64,000 nt of DNA from Pseudobdellovibrionaceae bacterium (GCA_019637915.1 JAHBUV010000001.1:1086565-1150564); one strand, 5' to 3'. Shown: positions 42,227-51,070, numbered from the stretch's first letter. A program made the numbers and translations. Notes: generated by a model from the sequence alone, not told the origin.

Positions 42227-43488
42227 GCAAGAAAAAACTCTGTCCCCGCTCGCGCAGCATCCACGGTCCGTCCTCCTCGAAAGCCTGGGAATTCTCCCAT
42301 CACCTTGTTCCCCCGATGACGGCTTCGACGACCTTTCGTTTGAAGTCGCTGAAACGGGGCGCGCAGGGCTTCAGCTCCTTCGCCAACCTGGACGCCCAGG
42401 GCGATGAGCCCATCTGGATTTACGACCGCCTCGATGAGCCGACGACCCTGATGCTGGAAGAACAGCTCGCCGTGATGGAGTCCGGCGAGTGCGCCGTGGC
42501 CTTCAGCACCGGCATGGGCGCCATCTCCGCCACCCTGATGTCCCTGCTGGGCGCCGGGCAAAAAGTCGTCGCCCACCGCACCTTGTACGGCTGCACGGAC
42601 AGCCTGCTCACCAACTGGCTGCCCCGCTACAACATCGCTTCGTCCCTGATCAACCTGAATTCGGACGCGGAGCTCGACCGCGAGCTCGCCGATCCCGACA
42701 CCGGCGTCGTATATTTCGAATCGCTCTCGAACCCCATGCTGGAGCTGATCGACATCGAGCGCGTCGCGCGCAAAGTGCGCCAGGCCGGCGCCAAGCGCCG
42801 CAAGCCGATTTACATCGTCGTCGACAACACCTTCGCCACCCCTTGGGCCATGCGGCCCCTGGAGTGGGGCGCGGACTTCACGATCCAGAGCCTGACCAAA
42901 AACATCTCCGGCTTCGGCACCGAGATGGGCGGCGCGGTCATCACCCGGCGCCAGCACGAGCCCCTCCTGAAGCTCGCCCGCAAGGATTTCGGCGCCATCA
43001 TCCATCCCTCCTCCGCCTGGCACATCCTGGTGTTCGGGATCTCCACGCAATCCATGCGCTTCGAGCAGCAGCAGCGCACGGCCCAGAAAATCGCCTCTTT
43101 CCTCGAGAAGCACCCCAAGGTGCAGGGCGTGACCTATCCGGGCCTCAAGTCCCATCCCCAGCACAAGCTGGCGCGCCGCCTGTTGCGCTCCCCCGAAGGC
43201 GAGTTCTGCCCGGGCACGATGATCTCCTTCCGCCTGAAAGGCGGTCCGAAGAAGTGCGAAAAGTTCGTCGATGATCTGGCCAAGAACTCCTACACCATCA
43301 CCCTGGCGGTGAGTCTGGGCCTGGTGAAAACTCTGATCGAAGTGCCCGGCTTCATGACCCACTCCGGGGTCCCGGCCGAGCGCCGCGATGAAAGCCAGAT
43401 CGACCCCAGCCTCATCCGGCTGAGTGTCGGGATCGAGAACAACAAAGACCTGCTGTCCGACCTCGAGGCGGCGCTCAAAAAGATCTGA
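42223..43488 (+). CDS. Cys/Met-metabolism PLP-dependent enzyme
   Basis: 421 residues of the cystathionine gamma-synthase / methionine gamma-lyase family. Landmarks are YDRLDEPTTLMLEEQLAVMESGE, FSTGMGAISATLMSLL, YGCTDSLL, FESLSNPMLELID, VDNTFATPWAMRPLEWGADFTIQSLTKNISG with Lys226 binding PLP, and a C-terminal GLVKTLIEVPGFMTHSGVP. Methionine gamma-lyase or O-acetylhomoserine-using activity is possible; the motifs do not settle it. It overlaps the membrane-protein gene by 4 bases and converges with the next gene one base away. Confidence 0.9.
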   Translation: MSKKKLCPRSRSIHGPSSSKAWEFSHHLVPPMTASTTFRLKSLKRGAQGFSSFANLDAQGDEPIWIYDRLDEPTTLMLEEQLAVMESGECAVAFSTGMGAISATLMSLLGAGQKVVAHRTLYGCTDSLLTNWLPRYNIASSLINLNSDAELDRELADPDTGVVYFESLSNPMLELIDIERVARKVRQAGAKRRKPIYIVVDNTFATPWAMRPLEWGADFTIQSLTKNISGFGTEMGGAVITRRQHEPLLKLARKDFGAIIHPSSAWHILVFGISTQSMRFEQQQRTAQKIASFLEKHPKVQGVTYPGLKSHPQHKLARRLLRSPEGEFCPGTMISFRLKGGPKKCEKFVDDLAKNSYTITLAVSLGLVKTLIEVPGFMTHSGVPAERRDESQIDPSLIRLSVGIENNKDLLSDLEAALKKI

Positions 43489-43489
43489 A

Positions 43490-44629
43490 TCAGGCGGCGA
43501 CGGGCCCGGCGTTGCGGGCCACGTGCACCATTTCGCGGATGCGCTGGTATTGGATCAGGTCGGCGGGATCGATGGCCAAATGACCGATGCCGCGGCTCTT
43601 GAGGCGGGACAGGGCCTCGGGCCGCAGGCGATCCCCCGGGCGCACGTACAGGACGCGGCGTTTGTTTTTCTCCAGCCACACGTAGGTGTGCACCGGCAGG
43701 GGCAGATCGACCCACCAGTCCTCCACCGGCACCAGGAAGTTTTCGTTCACGACGCGGGTGTCGGCCTCTTCGATCTGCTGGCGGTTGCGGTAATACAGGA
43801 GGATCATCTCGCGATCGCCGACGCGGCCGTCGACCACCTCATCGGAGCGCTCGCGCAGCTTTTCGAAAAAGTCCCCGGGCACGGCCTGCACCAGGCATTC
43901 GATGGCGGCCCCCGGGCCCGCCACTTCGCGCACGCGGCTTTCCAGGATCAGCAGGGCCTCGTCCGGTTCGGCGCTGGAGTCCAAGGCGGGAAAGGCGAAG
44001 ACGAAATAACCCCGCCCTTCCGGGTCGTCCACGCGGCAGGCGTGCAGGGCCATGACGTCGGCGCGCAAGGGGCCGGAGGTCTTCTCGACCACTTCCCGCA
44101 GCTTGACGAAAACCCGCTCGGAGCAGGGCCGCGTGGCCGCTTCCGCCGCGTCGTTCATCCGGAATTCCTGTTTCGTCTCCGCTTCGGGCGCCAGGGTGAA
44201 AGACCACTTTTTCATTCCCGAGAAATCAAACTCCCGCAGCATCTGCACCAGGCTTTCCGGCTCCGGGTGACCGATGGGCCGCACGTGGGGGCCGACCGCT
44301 TCGGCGGAGACGCCGGGACGGGAGTCCTGGAACGTCTCCTCGAACAGCAGGACGGGGACGCGGAAACGCTTGGCGACAAAGTCCGCCATCATGCGCTCCA
44401 TGGTGCCCTCGATCTGCGTGGAGATCATGACGAAGCCGGGATTGTCGTCGCGGCAAAGCAGGACGTACAGCTCCGTCGCGTCCGTGGTGACTTCGACCTT
44501 GTAGTTGTGGTGAAGAAAGCGCTCCAGGTAGGGGGCGAGATTTTCCCTGTTCGAGACCAGGATGGTCACCCGGCGGGTGTCCAAACGGCTGGGATCGAGG
44601 CGAAAGAGATCGCGGTCCTTGCGGTCCAT
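43490..44629 (-). CDS. Receiver-like protein with C-terminal sensory module
   Basis: 379 residues, no signal peptide. Residues about 18-130 look like a degenerate response-regulator receiver (RRVTILVSNRENLAPYLERFLHHNYKVEVTTD) without a clear phospho-acceptor Asp. The middle is unrecognised (FVFAFPALDSS; ILLYYRNRQQIEEAD). Residues 308-370 match the N-terminal module of the HD protein at 36702: both have a DLxxx strand, a VLYVRPGD / ILYVRQGD core, a helix and a Y-x(1,3)-Y/R end. Probably a cytosolic signalling protein related to that pathway. Confidence 0.6.
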   Translation of the reverse strand: MDRKDRDLFRLDPSRLDTRRVTILVSNRENLAPYLERFLHHNYKVEVTTDATELYVLLCRDDNPGFVMISTQIEGTMERMMADFVAKRFRVPVLLFEETFQDSRPGVSAEAVGPHVRPIGHPEPESLVQMLREFDFSGMKKWSFTLAPEAETKQEFRMNDAAEAATRPCSERVFVKLREVVEKTSGPLRADVMALHACRVDDPEGRGYFVFAFPALDSSAEPDEALLILESRVREVAGPGAAIECLVQAVPGDFFEKLRERSDEVVDGRVGDREMILLYYRNRQQIEEADTRVVNENFLVPVEDWWVDLPLPVHTYVWLEKNKRRVLYVRPGDRLRPEALSRLKSRGIGHLAIDPADLIQYQRIREMVHVARNAGPVAA

Positions 44630-44770
44630 CCAAACATTCTACACTTTCCGAGGGCTCCGGCGAGAGCGGCGGAGTTTTCGTTCCGGACTGGAACACCCGC
44701 CGTCTCATTTCGCCTCGGCGCACCATCCGCCCTCTGAAGCTCGTGTTTCCGGACCCCCCTTCCCTCGCGA

Positions 44771-44799
44771 TTGACGTCGCTTTCACGCTTGGCCACACT
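44771..44799 (+). promoter_or_regulatory. Possible promoter of the TIGR03546-like gene
   Basis: TTGACG at 44771-44776, a 17-base spacer and CACACT at 44794-44799, 41 bases before the ATG. The -35 box is good and the -10 box poor. Nothing else stands out in 44630-44840. Confidence 0.35.
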
Positions 44800-44840
44800 G
44801 GGAGCACGACCCTCAAGCCCGCGCCCACGGAGGAGCCATC

Positions 44841-45365
44841 ATGACATTGCTGATGAAGCAGATCTTCGCTTTTTTCCGGTTGCTGAATTCCGACACCGGC
44901 CACAATCAGCTCGCCGCCGGCCTCGCCTGCGGGATCATCCTGGGCTTTTCGCCCTTTCTGAGCCTGCAAACCTTCATCGTGATTTTCCTGCTCTTTTTCT
45001 TCCGCATCCAGATCGGCGCGGCTTTCCTGTCGGCCTTTTTCTTCAAATTCATCGCCTGGCTGGCGGACCCGATCGCGGACACCCTCGGCCGCCAGGTGCT
45101 GGAATCCCCGCCCATGCGCCCCTTGTTCGTGGAACTCTACAACATGCCCCTCGTCCCCATGACCCGTTTCAACAACAGCATCGTCATGGGCTCGATGATC
45201 TTCGGTTTCCTGCTGGCCGTTCCGGCTTTTTTCCTTTTCCGCTCCCTGATCCTGAAATACCGCGTGACGGTGGTGTCGCGCTTTGAGCAGACGCGATTCT
45301 GGAAGGCGTGGAAGGCCACGAAGATCTACGGCTGGTACTCCACCTACGAAAAACTCTACCTGTGA
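44841..45365 (+). CDS. TIGR03546/DUF2062-like membrane protein
   Basis: 174 residues with four hydrophobic segments. The N-terminal NQLAAGLACGIILGFSPFLSLQT followed by FFFRIQIGAAFLSAFFFKFI is the DUF2062/TIGR03546 pattern. RBS GGAGGAGCC precedes ATG 44841. It lies 11 bases before a TIGR03545-like gene, the usual partner of this family in other proteobacteria. The pair has no known biochemical role; the second protein's periplasmic region suggests a place in envelope transport or stability. Confidence 0.78.
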   Translation: MTLLMKQIFAFFRLLNSDTGHNQLAAGLACGIILGFSPFLSLQTFIVIFLLFFFRIQIGAAFLSAFFFKFIAWLADPIADTLGRQVLESPPMRPLFVELYNMPLVPMTRFNNSIVMGSMIFGFLLAVPAFFLFRSLILKYRVTVVSRFEQTRFWKAWKATKIYGWYSTYEKLYL

Positions 45366-45376
45366 GCGAGGCCGAC

Positions 45377-47332
45377 ATGACGAACCAAACCCCCGCCAAA
45401 AAAACCAAAGCCAAAGGCCCCGTCCGCTGGGAAGCCGTGATCCCCTTCACCATCGTCGTCCTGTTGACGGTGCTCTACGTGCATTTCTTTTTCGATGGCC
45501 ATTTGCGCCGCGCCCTGGAGTGGGGACTCGGCGCGGGCCTGGGGGCCCAAGTCGACGTGGCGGACCTGAAGACCAGCTTCACCAGCGCCCATCTCAGCGT
45601 CAAAGGCATCGATCTGACCGATTCGGAACAGCCTTCGCGCAACTCCCTGAGCGTCGGCGAGATCCGCTTCGGCATGTCCTGGGACGCCTTGTTGCGCGCC
45701 AAAATCCTGGTCAACGAGGCCGTTGTGGACAAGATCGAATTCGGCAAGCCCCGCGGCCGCCCGGGCTGGGTGAAGCCGCCGGAGCCGCCGAAAGCCGACG
45801 ATGGCTCCCCGTCCATGGCCGAAAAGCTCAAGCAGGAGGCCTTGGAAAAGGTCCAGCAGAAATACGACCAGAACGTCTTCGGCGACCTGGCCGCGATTCT
45901 CGGCGGCGGCAGCGCCCAGGTGCAGCTCGACAAAATCGATCAGTCCCTCAACTCCAAAAAAATGGCGCAAGCCCTGGAGGCCCAGGTCAAAGCCAAGCAG
46001 CAGGAATGGAACGAGCGCCTCAAGGCTCTGCCCAAAGCCTCCGAGTTCCAGGCCCTCGGTGACCGCATGAAGGCGGTGAAGACGAAGGATTTCAAATCGC
46101 CGCAGGAGTTGCAGCAGAGCCTGCAGCAGCTCGACGCGATCTTCAAGGAGGCCGACGCCAAAGTGAAGAGCCTCCAGCAGGCCGGCCAGGATCTCGACGG
46201 CGACGTCAAAAAGATCGACGCCGAAGTGAAGGCTTTGGAGGCGCAGATCAAGGCCGACGTGAAGAGCCTCGAGGCCCACTTCAAAATCCCGCAGATCGAC
46301 GCCAAAGCCCTGGTGATGGCCCTGTTCCGGAAGCAGATCGACAAGTACATGGGCAAGGTCCAGACCTACAAAGCCTTGGCCGACAAGTACGTGCCGCCGA
46401 ATCTGCTGAAAAAAGGCACGGACAAACCCGATCCCTCGATGCAGCCGCGCCCCCGCGCCCAAGGCGTGAGCTACGAATTCGGCCGTCCGAACTCGTATCC
46501 CTTGTTCTGGGTGAAGCGCACCGCCGTGAGTTCCCAGGCCGGGGCCTCGGCCTACGCCGGCAACATCCAGGGCGAGATCCTGGACATCACCTCCAATCAG
46601 GTTCTGATCAACAAGCCCACGATCGCCAACATCGCCGGCGACTTCCCCGGCATGGGCATCTCCGGTTTCTCGACGAAACTCACGGTGGACAACCGCCAGG
46701 AGGCGAGCCTCGTCGAACTGCTGGCGGCGGTGAAATCCTACGCCATCGACGGCCGCGACTTGATCTCGGGCGGCGACGTCAACATCGCCTTCGCCAAGGC
46801 CACGGGCGGCGTGGGCGTCAAAGCCACGTTGAAGGCCCTCAAAGAGCTCGATCTGAGTTTCGACAACCGCTTCCAGAACATCGACTATCAGATCGCCGCC
46901 AAAAGCGAGCTGGTGGACACCCTCCTGAAGAGCATCTTCAAGAGCATCCCCGTCGTCACGGTGGATGGCCGCTTCTCCGGCACTTTCCCACGCATCAACA
47001 CCAGTCTGAATTCCAACCTGGGGCCGGAGCTGCAAAAAGGCCTGGAGCGCGAAGTGAACGCCAAAATCGCCGAAGCCCGCCTGAAAATCGAAAAGTACGT
47101 GCAGGACGAAGTCGGCAAGTACAAGGCGCAGATCGACGCCGAAGTGGCGAAGATCAAGCAGCAGGTCAGCGGCGAGCTGAAAAAGGTCCAGGAGCAGGCC
47201 GACGCCCAGAAAAAACAAGCCGAAGCCCGCGCCGACCAGGCTAAAAAAGACGCCGAAAATTCCGCCAAAAAATCAGTCGAGAAAGAAGCCACCAAGGCCG
47301 CCGAAGAGCTCAAAAAACGCCTCGGCCTCTAA
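45377..47332 (+). CDS. TIGR03545-like membrane-anchored AsmA-related protein
   Basis: 651 residues from ATG 45377. A short cytosolic start is followed by one transmembrane helix (about 18-38). A GAQVDVADLKTSFTSAHLSVKGIDL strand set resembles the AsmA/lipid-groove start. A coiled-coil region with repeated Lys/Glu/Gln (about 120-340) follows, then RAQGVSYEFGRPNSYPLFWVKRTAVSSQ and more beta strands, and a C-terminal Ala/Lys/Glu coiled coil (about 570-651). With its partner TIGR03546-like protein it is probably an envelope-spanning or lipid-handling protein. Function is inferred only from fold likeness. Confidence 0.75.
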   Translation: MTNQTPAKKTKAKGPVRWEAVIPFTIVVLLTVLYVHFFFDGHLRRALEWGLGAGLGAQVDVADLKTSFTSAHLSVKGIDLTDSEQPSRNSLSVGEIRFGMSWDALLRAKILVNEAVVDKIEFGKPRGRPGWVKPPEPPKADDGSPSMAEKLKQEALEKVQQKYDQNVFGDLAAILGGGSAQVQLDKIDQSLNSKKMAQALEAQVKAKQQEWNERLKALPKASEFQALGDRMKAVKTKDFKSPQELQQSLQQLDAIFKEADAKVKSLQQAGQDLDGDVKKIDAEVKALEAQIKADVKSLEAHFKIPQIDAKALVMALFRKQIDKYMGKVQTYKALADKYVPPNLLKKGTDKPDPSMQPRPRAQGVSYEFGRPNSYPLFWVKRTAVSSQAGASAYAGNIQGEILDITSNQVLINKPTIANIAGDFPGMGISGFSTKLTVDNRQEASLVELLAAVKSYAIDGRDLISGGDVNIAFAKATGGVGVKATLKALKELDLSFDNRFQNIDYQIAAKSELVDTLLKSIFKSIPVVTVDGRFSGTFPRINTSLNSNLGPELQKGLEREVNAKIAEARLKIEKYVQDEVGKYKAQIDAEVAKIKQQVSGELKKVQEQADAQKKQAEARADQAKKDAENSAKKSVEKEATKAAEELKKRLGL

Positions 47333-47346
47333 ATCTGACCCCCCCC

Positions 47347-47368
47347 GGGCTGGCGACCCCGCCAGCCC
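47347..47368 (+). terminator. GC hairpin after the TIGR03545-like gene
   Basis: GGGCTGGCG and CGCCAGCCC form a perfect 9-bp stem with loop ACCC, 15 bases after the stop codon. No T run follows, so termination strength is uncertain. Confidence 0.5.
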
Positions 47369-47401
47369 CCAAGACCCTCAACCAGCCCCCAAGACCCTCA
47401 A
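47362..47401. repeat. 20-bp direct tandem repeat, two copies
   Basis: The unit ccagcccccaagaccctcaa occurs at 47362-47381 and again at 47382-47401 without a mismatch, followed by the first three bases of a third copy. It overlaps the right arm of the hairpin just before it. Confidence 0.9.
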
Positions 47402-47472
47402 CCAACGCCCGATTCTCAAGCGGCGCCCACACTCTTCTCCTCTGACTCAAACGCTTGTGCCTGAAACGTCAA

Positions 47473-47602
47473 GGCTGAGGGGGAGCCCGGTCCTCCGATC
47501 GGGACCTCCCGCAAGCCGGAGGCGTTGGCCGCCCAAGGCGGCCATGCGGGCCTGAGGGCAGGAGCCCGTGTCCCGATCGGAGGACCGGGCTCCCCCTCAG
47601 CC
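47473..47602. repeat. Perfect 33-bp inverted repeat enclosing a folded core
   Basis: Arms at 47473-47505 and 47570-47602 are exact reverse complements over 33 bases, enclosing 64 bases. The core folds too: CCCGCA (47508-47513) with TGCGGG (47545-47550); TGGCCGCC (47526-47533) with GGCGGCCA (47537-47544) around a 3-base loop; and GGGC/GCCC (47556-47559, 47564-47567) around AGGA. As RNA this is a 33-bp rod topped by a branched head; as DNA it could be a cruciform or a small transposable element. No real coding frame is present. Together with the hairpin and tandem repeat it accounts for most of the gene-free stretch 47333-47680. Confidence 0.92.
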
Positions 47603-47680
47603 GCTCGCTTCAAGCAAAAACGGCCTTGCCCAGACCCCGCACGAAAACCCCGCGCCACCAACGAGCGGAAAGGAAAACAG

Positions 47681-48271
47681 TTAGAGCGAGGGACCTGTTT
47701 GACCGGCGTTCGCGCTCTTCCGCAGGGACTGGAGATAGGAGACGGCGTCTTCGGAGGACCAGTTGATGGTGCCCGTCACTTTGCGCGCCAGGCGGCCTTG
47801 GGGATCGAAGACGAAGGATTCCGGCAGGCGGTAGACTTTGAAGAGCTTGGTCATGGCGAGCCCGTGACCGCCGTCGTGGACGATGTCGAAGCCCGGGCCT
47901 TTGAATTCCGGGAAGGACTTGAGGAAGACATCAATGTCCTCTTTGAGGGCGTCATTGGAAAGGGCCAGAACCCGCAGGTCATCACCCATGATCTTGGAGA
48001 GCCGCACGAAGGAGGGGACTTCCTCCACGCAGGGTCCGCACCAGGAGGCCCAGAAGTTCACGATGAGGATCTTGCCCTTGTAGTCTGGGGCGGTGACTTG
48101 GCGACCATCGATGGTCTGCAAGGTGAATTCCGGCAGGGCCTCGAGGGCACGGCCCTCCACGGGGCTCTGGGTGGCCTGCTGCTGCCTCCAAATCGTCAGG
48201 GCGGCTGCCGCCATCCCCCCGATCAGGACGATCGCTCCCAGGGCCAACAGGTGGCTTTTCCATGATGTCAT
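47681..48271 (-). CDS. TlpA-like membrane-anchored thioredoxin
   Basis: 196 residues from ATG 48271, six bases after GGGAGG. One N-terminal membrane helix (about 8-27) anchors a periplasmic thioredoxin domain with NFWASWCGPC (Cys78 and Cys81), PEFTLQTIDGRQV and FKVYRLPESFVFDPQGRL, the TlpA/ResA/CcmG pattern. It would reduce disulfides in the periplasm, for example in apocytochrome c or copper-site proteins. It stands alone between the inverted-repeat element and the terminator of the ribosomal operon. Confidence 0.9.
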   Translation of the reverse strand: MTSWKSHLLALGAIVLIGGMAAAALTIWRQQQATQSPVEGRALEALPEFTLQTIDGRQVTAPDYKGKILIVNFWASWCGPCVEEVPSFVRLSKIMGDDLRVLALSNDALKEDIDVFLKSFPEFKGPGFDIVHDGGHGLAMTKLFKVYRLPESFVFDPQGRLARKVTGTINWSSEDAVSYLQSLRKSANAGQTGPSL

Positions 48272-48310
48272 CGTCAACCTCCCACATCAAACAGCCTGCC
48301 ATGGGGGCCG

Positions 48311-48345
48311 AAAAAGCAAAAGGCCCAAGTTTCCTTGAGCCTTTT
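48311..48345 (-). terminator. Intrinsic terminator of the ribosomal-protein operon
   Basis: On the minus strand AAAAGGCTCAAG, tetraloop GAAA, CTTGGGCCTTTT and then GCTTTTT: a 12-bp stem (one G-T pair) with a GNRA loop and a U run, about 70 bases after the rplQ stop. Confidence 0.93.
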
Positions 48346-48413
48346 GTGAGCCTCGGTGGTTTTTTGCAAAACTCGCCGGCTTTTTCGTCGTCCTGAGCAA
48401 GTCAGGATTTCGA

Positions 48414-48938
48414 TTAAGCGCGGGAGGCGGCGCGGGAGCGCTTCTGGATCTTCTTCGCCGATTTCTTCTTGGCGGCCACCACCGAAGCGGCGGCTTTTTT
48501 CACGCCACGAGCGGTTTTTTTGGCGGACTTTTCTTTGTCGGCGCCTTTGCCGTCGGCTTTTTCGCCTTTGTCTTTCCAGTCGTAATCAACGAATTCGAGG
48601 AAAGCCATTTCAGCGGTATCGCCCGGACGACGGCCGATCTTGACCACGCGGGTGTAACCACCCGGACGCGATTTGAAACGGACCGAAATGTCTTTGACGA
48701 TGGATTGCACGGCGTCTTTGTTCGGCAGACGGGACAACAGCAAGCGGGTCGAGGCGAGGTCGCCTTTTTTACCCAGCGTGATCGCCTTTTCGATGTGACG
48801 GCGGACTTCTTTCGCGCGATGCACGGTCGTCTTGATGCGGCCGTGCTCGACCAAAGAAACCATCAAACCACGGATCAAGGCGAGACGCGGTTTCGTCGCG
48901 CGGGAAAAATAACTTGTTCTACGGCGGTGCGAGGACAT
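48414..48938 (-). CDS. rplQ: 50S ribosomal protein L17
   Basis: 174 residues against about 120-130 in most bacteria. The core is L17 ([82 protein letters not shown]). The N-terminus [20 protein letters not shown] differs from the usual MRHRxxGRKLxRxxxHR, and about 50 Lys/Ala-rich residues extend the C-terminus. It is the last gene before the terminator, 19 bases after rpoA. Confidence 0.95.
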   Translation of the reverse strand: MSSHRRRTSYFSRATKPRLALIRGLMVSLVEHGRIKTTVHRAKEVRRHIEKAITLGKKGDLASTRLLLSRLPNKDAVQSIVKDISVRFKSRPGGYTRVVKIGRRPGDTAEMAFLEFVDYDWKDKGEKADGKGADKEKSAKKTARGVKKAAASVVAAKKKSAKKIQKRSRAASRA

Positions 48939-48957
48939 TTTCTAACTCCCAGTCTTC

Positions 48958-49989
48958 TTACTGTTGTTCACGTTTCGACGGGGGAGCGATGCTCGGATCC
49001 CAACCCACCGGCGGCCAGCCATCGATTTTCATCCCGAGGCTCAGGCCCATTTCGGCCAGGATTTCTTTGATTTCGTTCAAAGACTTGCGACCGAAGTTTT
49101 TGGTTTTCAGCATTTCAGCTTCCGAACGAACGACGAGCTCGCCGATGTAGCGAATGTTCGCGTTCTTCAAGCAGTTCGCGGAACGCACCGACAACTCGAG
49201 GTCGTCGACGGAACGGAACAGATTCTCGTTGAGTTTCGGGCTGGAGCTGTCTTTCTTCTCTTCGGCGGGCTCCATGGCTTCGTCGAAGGTCAGGAAGATC
49301 TGCAGCTGTTCTTTCATGATTTTGGAGGCGAGGGCCACGGCCTCTTCCGGCTTCAAGGAACCGTCCGTCCAGACTTCCAGAGCCAAAGAGTCGTAGTCCG
49401 TGCGCTGACCCACGCGGGCGTTCGACACCGCGTAGTTCACTTTGCGGATCGGGCTGTACAGAGCGTCCACACCGATGAAGCCGACCGGCAGCTCTTCCTC
49501 ACGGTTTTCCGTGGGGACATAGCCGCGACCGAAGCTCACGATGACTTCCGCGCTGAAGCTGGCGTTGCCGCCCAGGGTGGCGATGTGCTGATCCGGGTTC
49601 AGGACCTCGATGCGGTCGGAAACCTGGATGTCAGCGGCCGTCACTTTGCCCGGACCTTTTTTATTGATTTTCAAAGTCACGGGCTCCGCGCTGTATTGGC
49701 GGAAGCGGACTTCTTTGAGGTTCAGAATGATGTCCGTCACGTCCTCGAGGACATCCGGAATCGTCGTGAACTCGTGCAAAACACCTTCGAACTTCACAGC
49801 CGTGACAGCCGAACCCATCATCGAGCTCAGCAGGATGCGACGGAGAGAGTTCCCCAACGTCACGCCGTAGCCACGCTCCAGCGGACGAACAAAAAACTTC
49901 CCGTAATCCTCACGGAGGGACTCTTTTTCAATCTCATAGCCTTTCGGCTTGATCATTTCCCGCCAGAATTTGTAATAGTGCTGCTGCAT
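48958..49989 (-). CDS. rpoA: RNA polymerase subunit alpha
   Basis: 343 residues. The N-terminal dimerisation domain ([53 protein letters not shown]) and the C-terminal alpha-CTD ([23 protein letters not shown]...[19 protein letters not shown]-like) are complete. It nucleates core polymerase assembly and contacts UP elements and activators. It follows rpsK with an 88-base gap that lacks rpsD. Confidence 0.98.
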   Translation of the reverse strand: MQQHYYKFWREMIKPKGYEIEKESLREDYGKFFVRPLERGYGVTLGNSLRRILLSSMMGSAVTAVKFEGVLHEFTTIPDVLEDVTDIILNLKEVRFRQYSAEPVTLKINKKGPGKVTAADIQVSDRIEVLNPDQHIATLGGNASFSAEVIVSFGRGYVPTENREEELPVGFIGVDALYSPIRKVNYAVSNARVGQRTDYDSLALEVWTDGSLKPEEAVALASKIMKEQLQIFLTFDEAMEPAEEKKDSSSPKLNENLFRSVDDLELSVRSANCLKNANIRYIGELVVRSEAEMLKTKNFGRKSLNEIKEILAEMGLSLGMKIDGWPPVGWDPSIAPPSKREQQ

Positions 49990-50077
49990 TCTATCCCCCG
50001 GGTTTATTATCTCGAAATCAATCCAACGACCATGTTCTCTTCACCGTCACGCGGTGAAATCGCGCGACGGCACATCT

Positions 50078-50464
50078 TTAGATCCGACGACGTTTCGGCG
50101 GACGGCAGCCGTTGTGCGGAACAGGCGTGATGTCTTTGAGAGAAAGAATTCTCATGCCCGTGGCCGCCAAAGCACGGATCGCCGGCTCACGACCAGCGCC
50201 CGGACCTTTGAGGTAGACGTCGATCGATTTCATGCCGGCTTCCATCGCCTTTTTGGCGGCATCTTCGGCGGCGACCTGAGCGGCGAAGGGCGTGCCCTTG
50301 CGGGAACCCTTGAAGCCCAAATGACCGGCGGAGGACCAGGAAACCGTGTTCCCCGAGGTGTCCGTCATCGTCACGATGACGTTCCCGAAACCGGCTTGGA
50401 TATAGCAGTTTCCTTGGGGAACGTTTCTTTTCACTTTTTTCTTCGTTACTTTTTCCGTGCTCAT
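50078..50464 (-). CDS. rpsK: 30S ribosomal protein S11
   Basis: 128 residues from ATG 50464. S11 signature [39 protein letters not shown], and [18 protein letters not shown], ending [13 protein letters not shown]. It lies 13 bases after rpsM. The next gene is rpoA rather than rpsD; a 7-bp hairpin (50040-50058) sits in the gap. Confidence 0.98.
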   Translation of the reverse strand: MSTEKVTKKKVKRNVPQGNCYIQAGFGNVIVTMTDTSGNTVSWSSAGHLGFKGSRKGTPFAAQVAAEDAAKKAMEAGMKSIDVYLKGPGAGREPAIRALAATGMRILSLKDITPVPHNGCRPPKRRRI

Positions 50465-50477
50465 CACTCAGCTCCGA

Positions 50478-50852
50478 TTAGACGGCTTTTTTCTTGTTAG
50501 CGACGGTCTTACGCGGGCCTTTGCGGGTCCGAGCGTTCGTCCGGGTTCTTTGACCGCGCACCGGCAAGCCTTTGCGGTGACGAAGACCACGATAGCAGTT
50601 GAGATCCATCAAGCGTTTGATCGAGATCCCGGTTTCACGGCGAAGGTCACCCTCCACTTTGAAGTTGATCTCGATGTAGGAGCGCATCTTCGCGACTTGC
50701 TCGTCGGTCAGGGCGTCCGTGCGAAGTTCGGCAGGAATGCCAGCGATCTCACAGATCGTCTTGGCGCGGCTACGGCCGATGCCATAAATGTAGGTTAAAG
50801 CGACTTCGACGCGTTTGTTGCGCGGAAGATCGATACCAAGAAGACGAGCCAT
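50478..50852 (-). CDS. rpsM: 30S ribosomal protein S13
   Basis: 124 residues: [81 protein letters not shown], all diagnostic. It starts 2 bases after the rpmJ stop, so it is translated with it. Confidence 0.98.
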   Translation of the reverse strand: MARLLGIDLPRNKRVEVALTYIYGIGRSRAKTICEIAGIPAELRTDALTDEQVAKMRSYIEINFKVEGDLRRETGISIKRLMDLNCYRGLRHRKGLPVRGQRTRTNARTRKGPRKTVANKKKAV

Positions 50853-50854
50853 GA

Positions 50855-50968
50855 CTAACCCTGCCTTTGCTTATGTTTGGAGTTCTCACAGATCACGCGA
50901 ATGACACCTTTGCGCTTGATCAGTTTGCACTTGTTGCAGATTTTTTTAACTGACGGTCTGACTTTCAT
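50855..50968 (-). CDS. rpmJ: 50S ribosomal protein L36
   Basis: 37 residues, ATG at 50968 and TAG at 50855-50857. The protein begins [20 protein letters not shown], with the C-x2-C pair (Cys11, Cys14), then a third Cys and a His giving the zinc-binding L36 form, ending KHKQRQG. It sits between adk and rpsM, its usual place. Confidence 0.96.
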   Translation of the reverse strand: MKVRPSVKKICNKCKLIKRKGVIRVICENSKHKQRQG

Positions 50969-51070
50969 AAATCCTCAACACCCGTACGAGCTTTGTTTAA
51001 CGGACGAAAATTCATTCGCTCGTTTTGTAAAAAAACAAATGCGGTCCGGCACCGTAGCACCCACAATGAA

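Noticed and set aside
47362-47401. Tandem 20-bp repeat as a CRISPR remnant
   Set aside because: The copies are directly adjacent with no spacer, and no cas gene is present.
47416-48265. Open frames on both strands across the inverted repeat, each with PIGGPGSPSA
   Set aside because: The shared peptide only reflects the inverted arms. There is no ribosome binding site or family likeness.
50040-50058. 7-bp hairpin between rpsK and rpoA as a terminator
   Set aside because: No T run follows on the transcribed strand, and rpoA must be transcribed through it.
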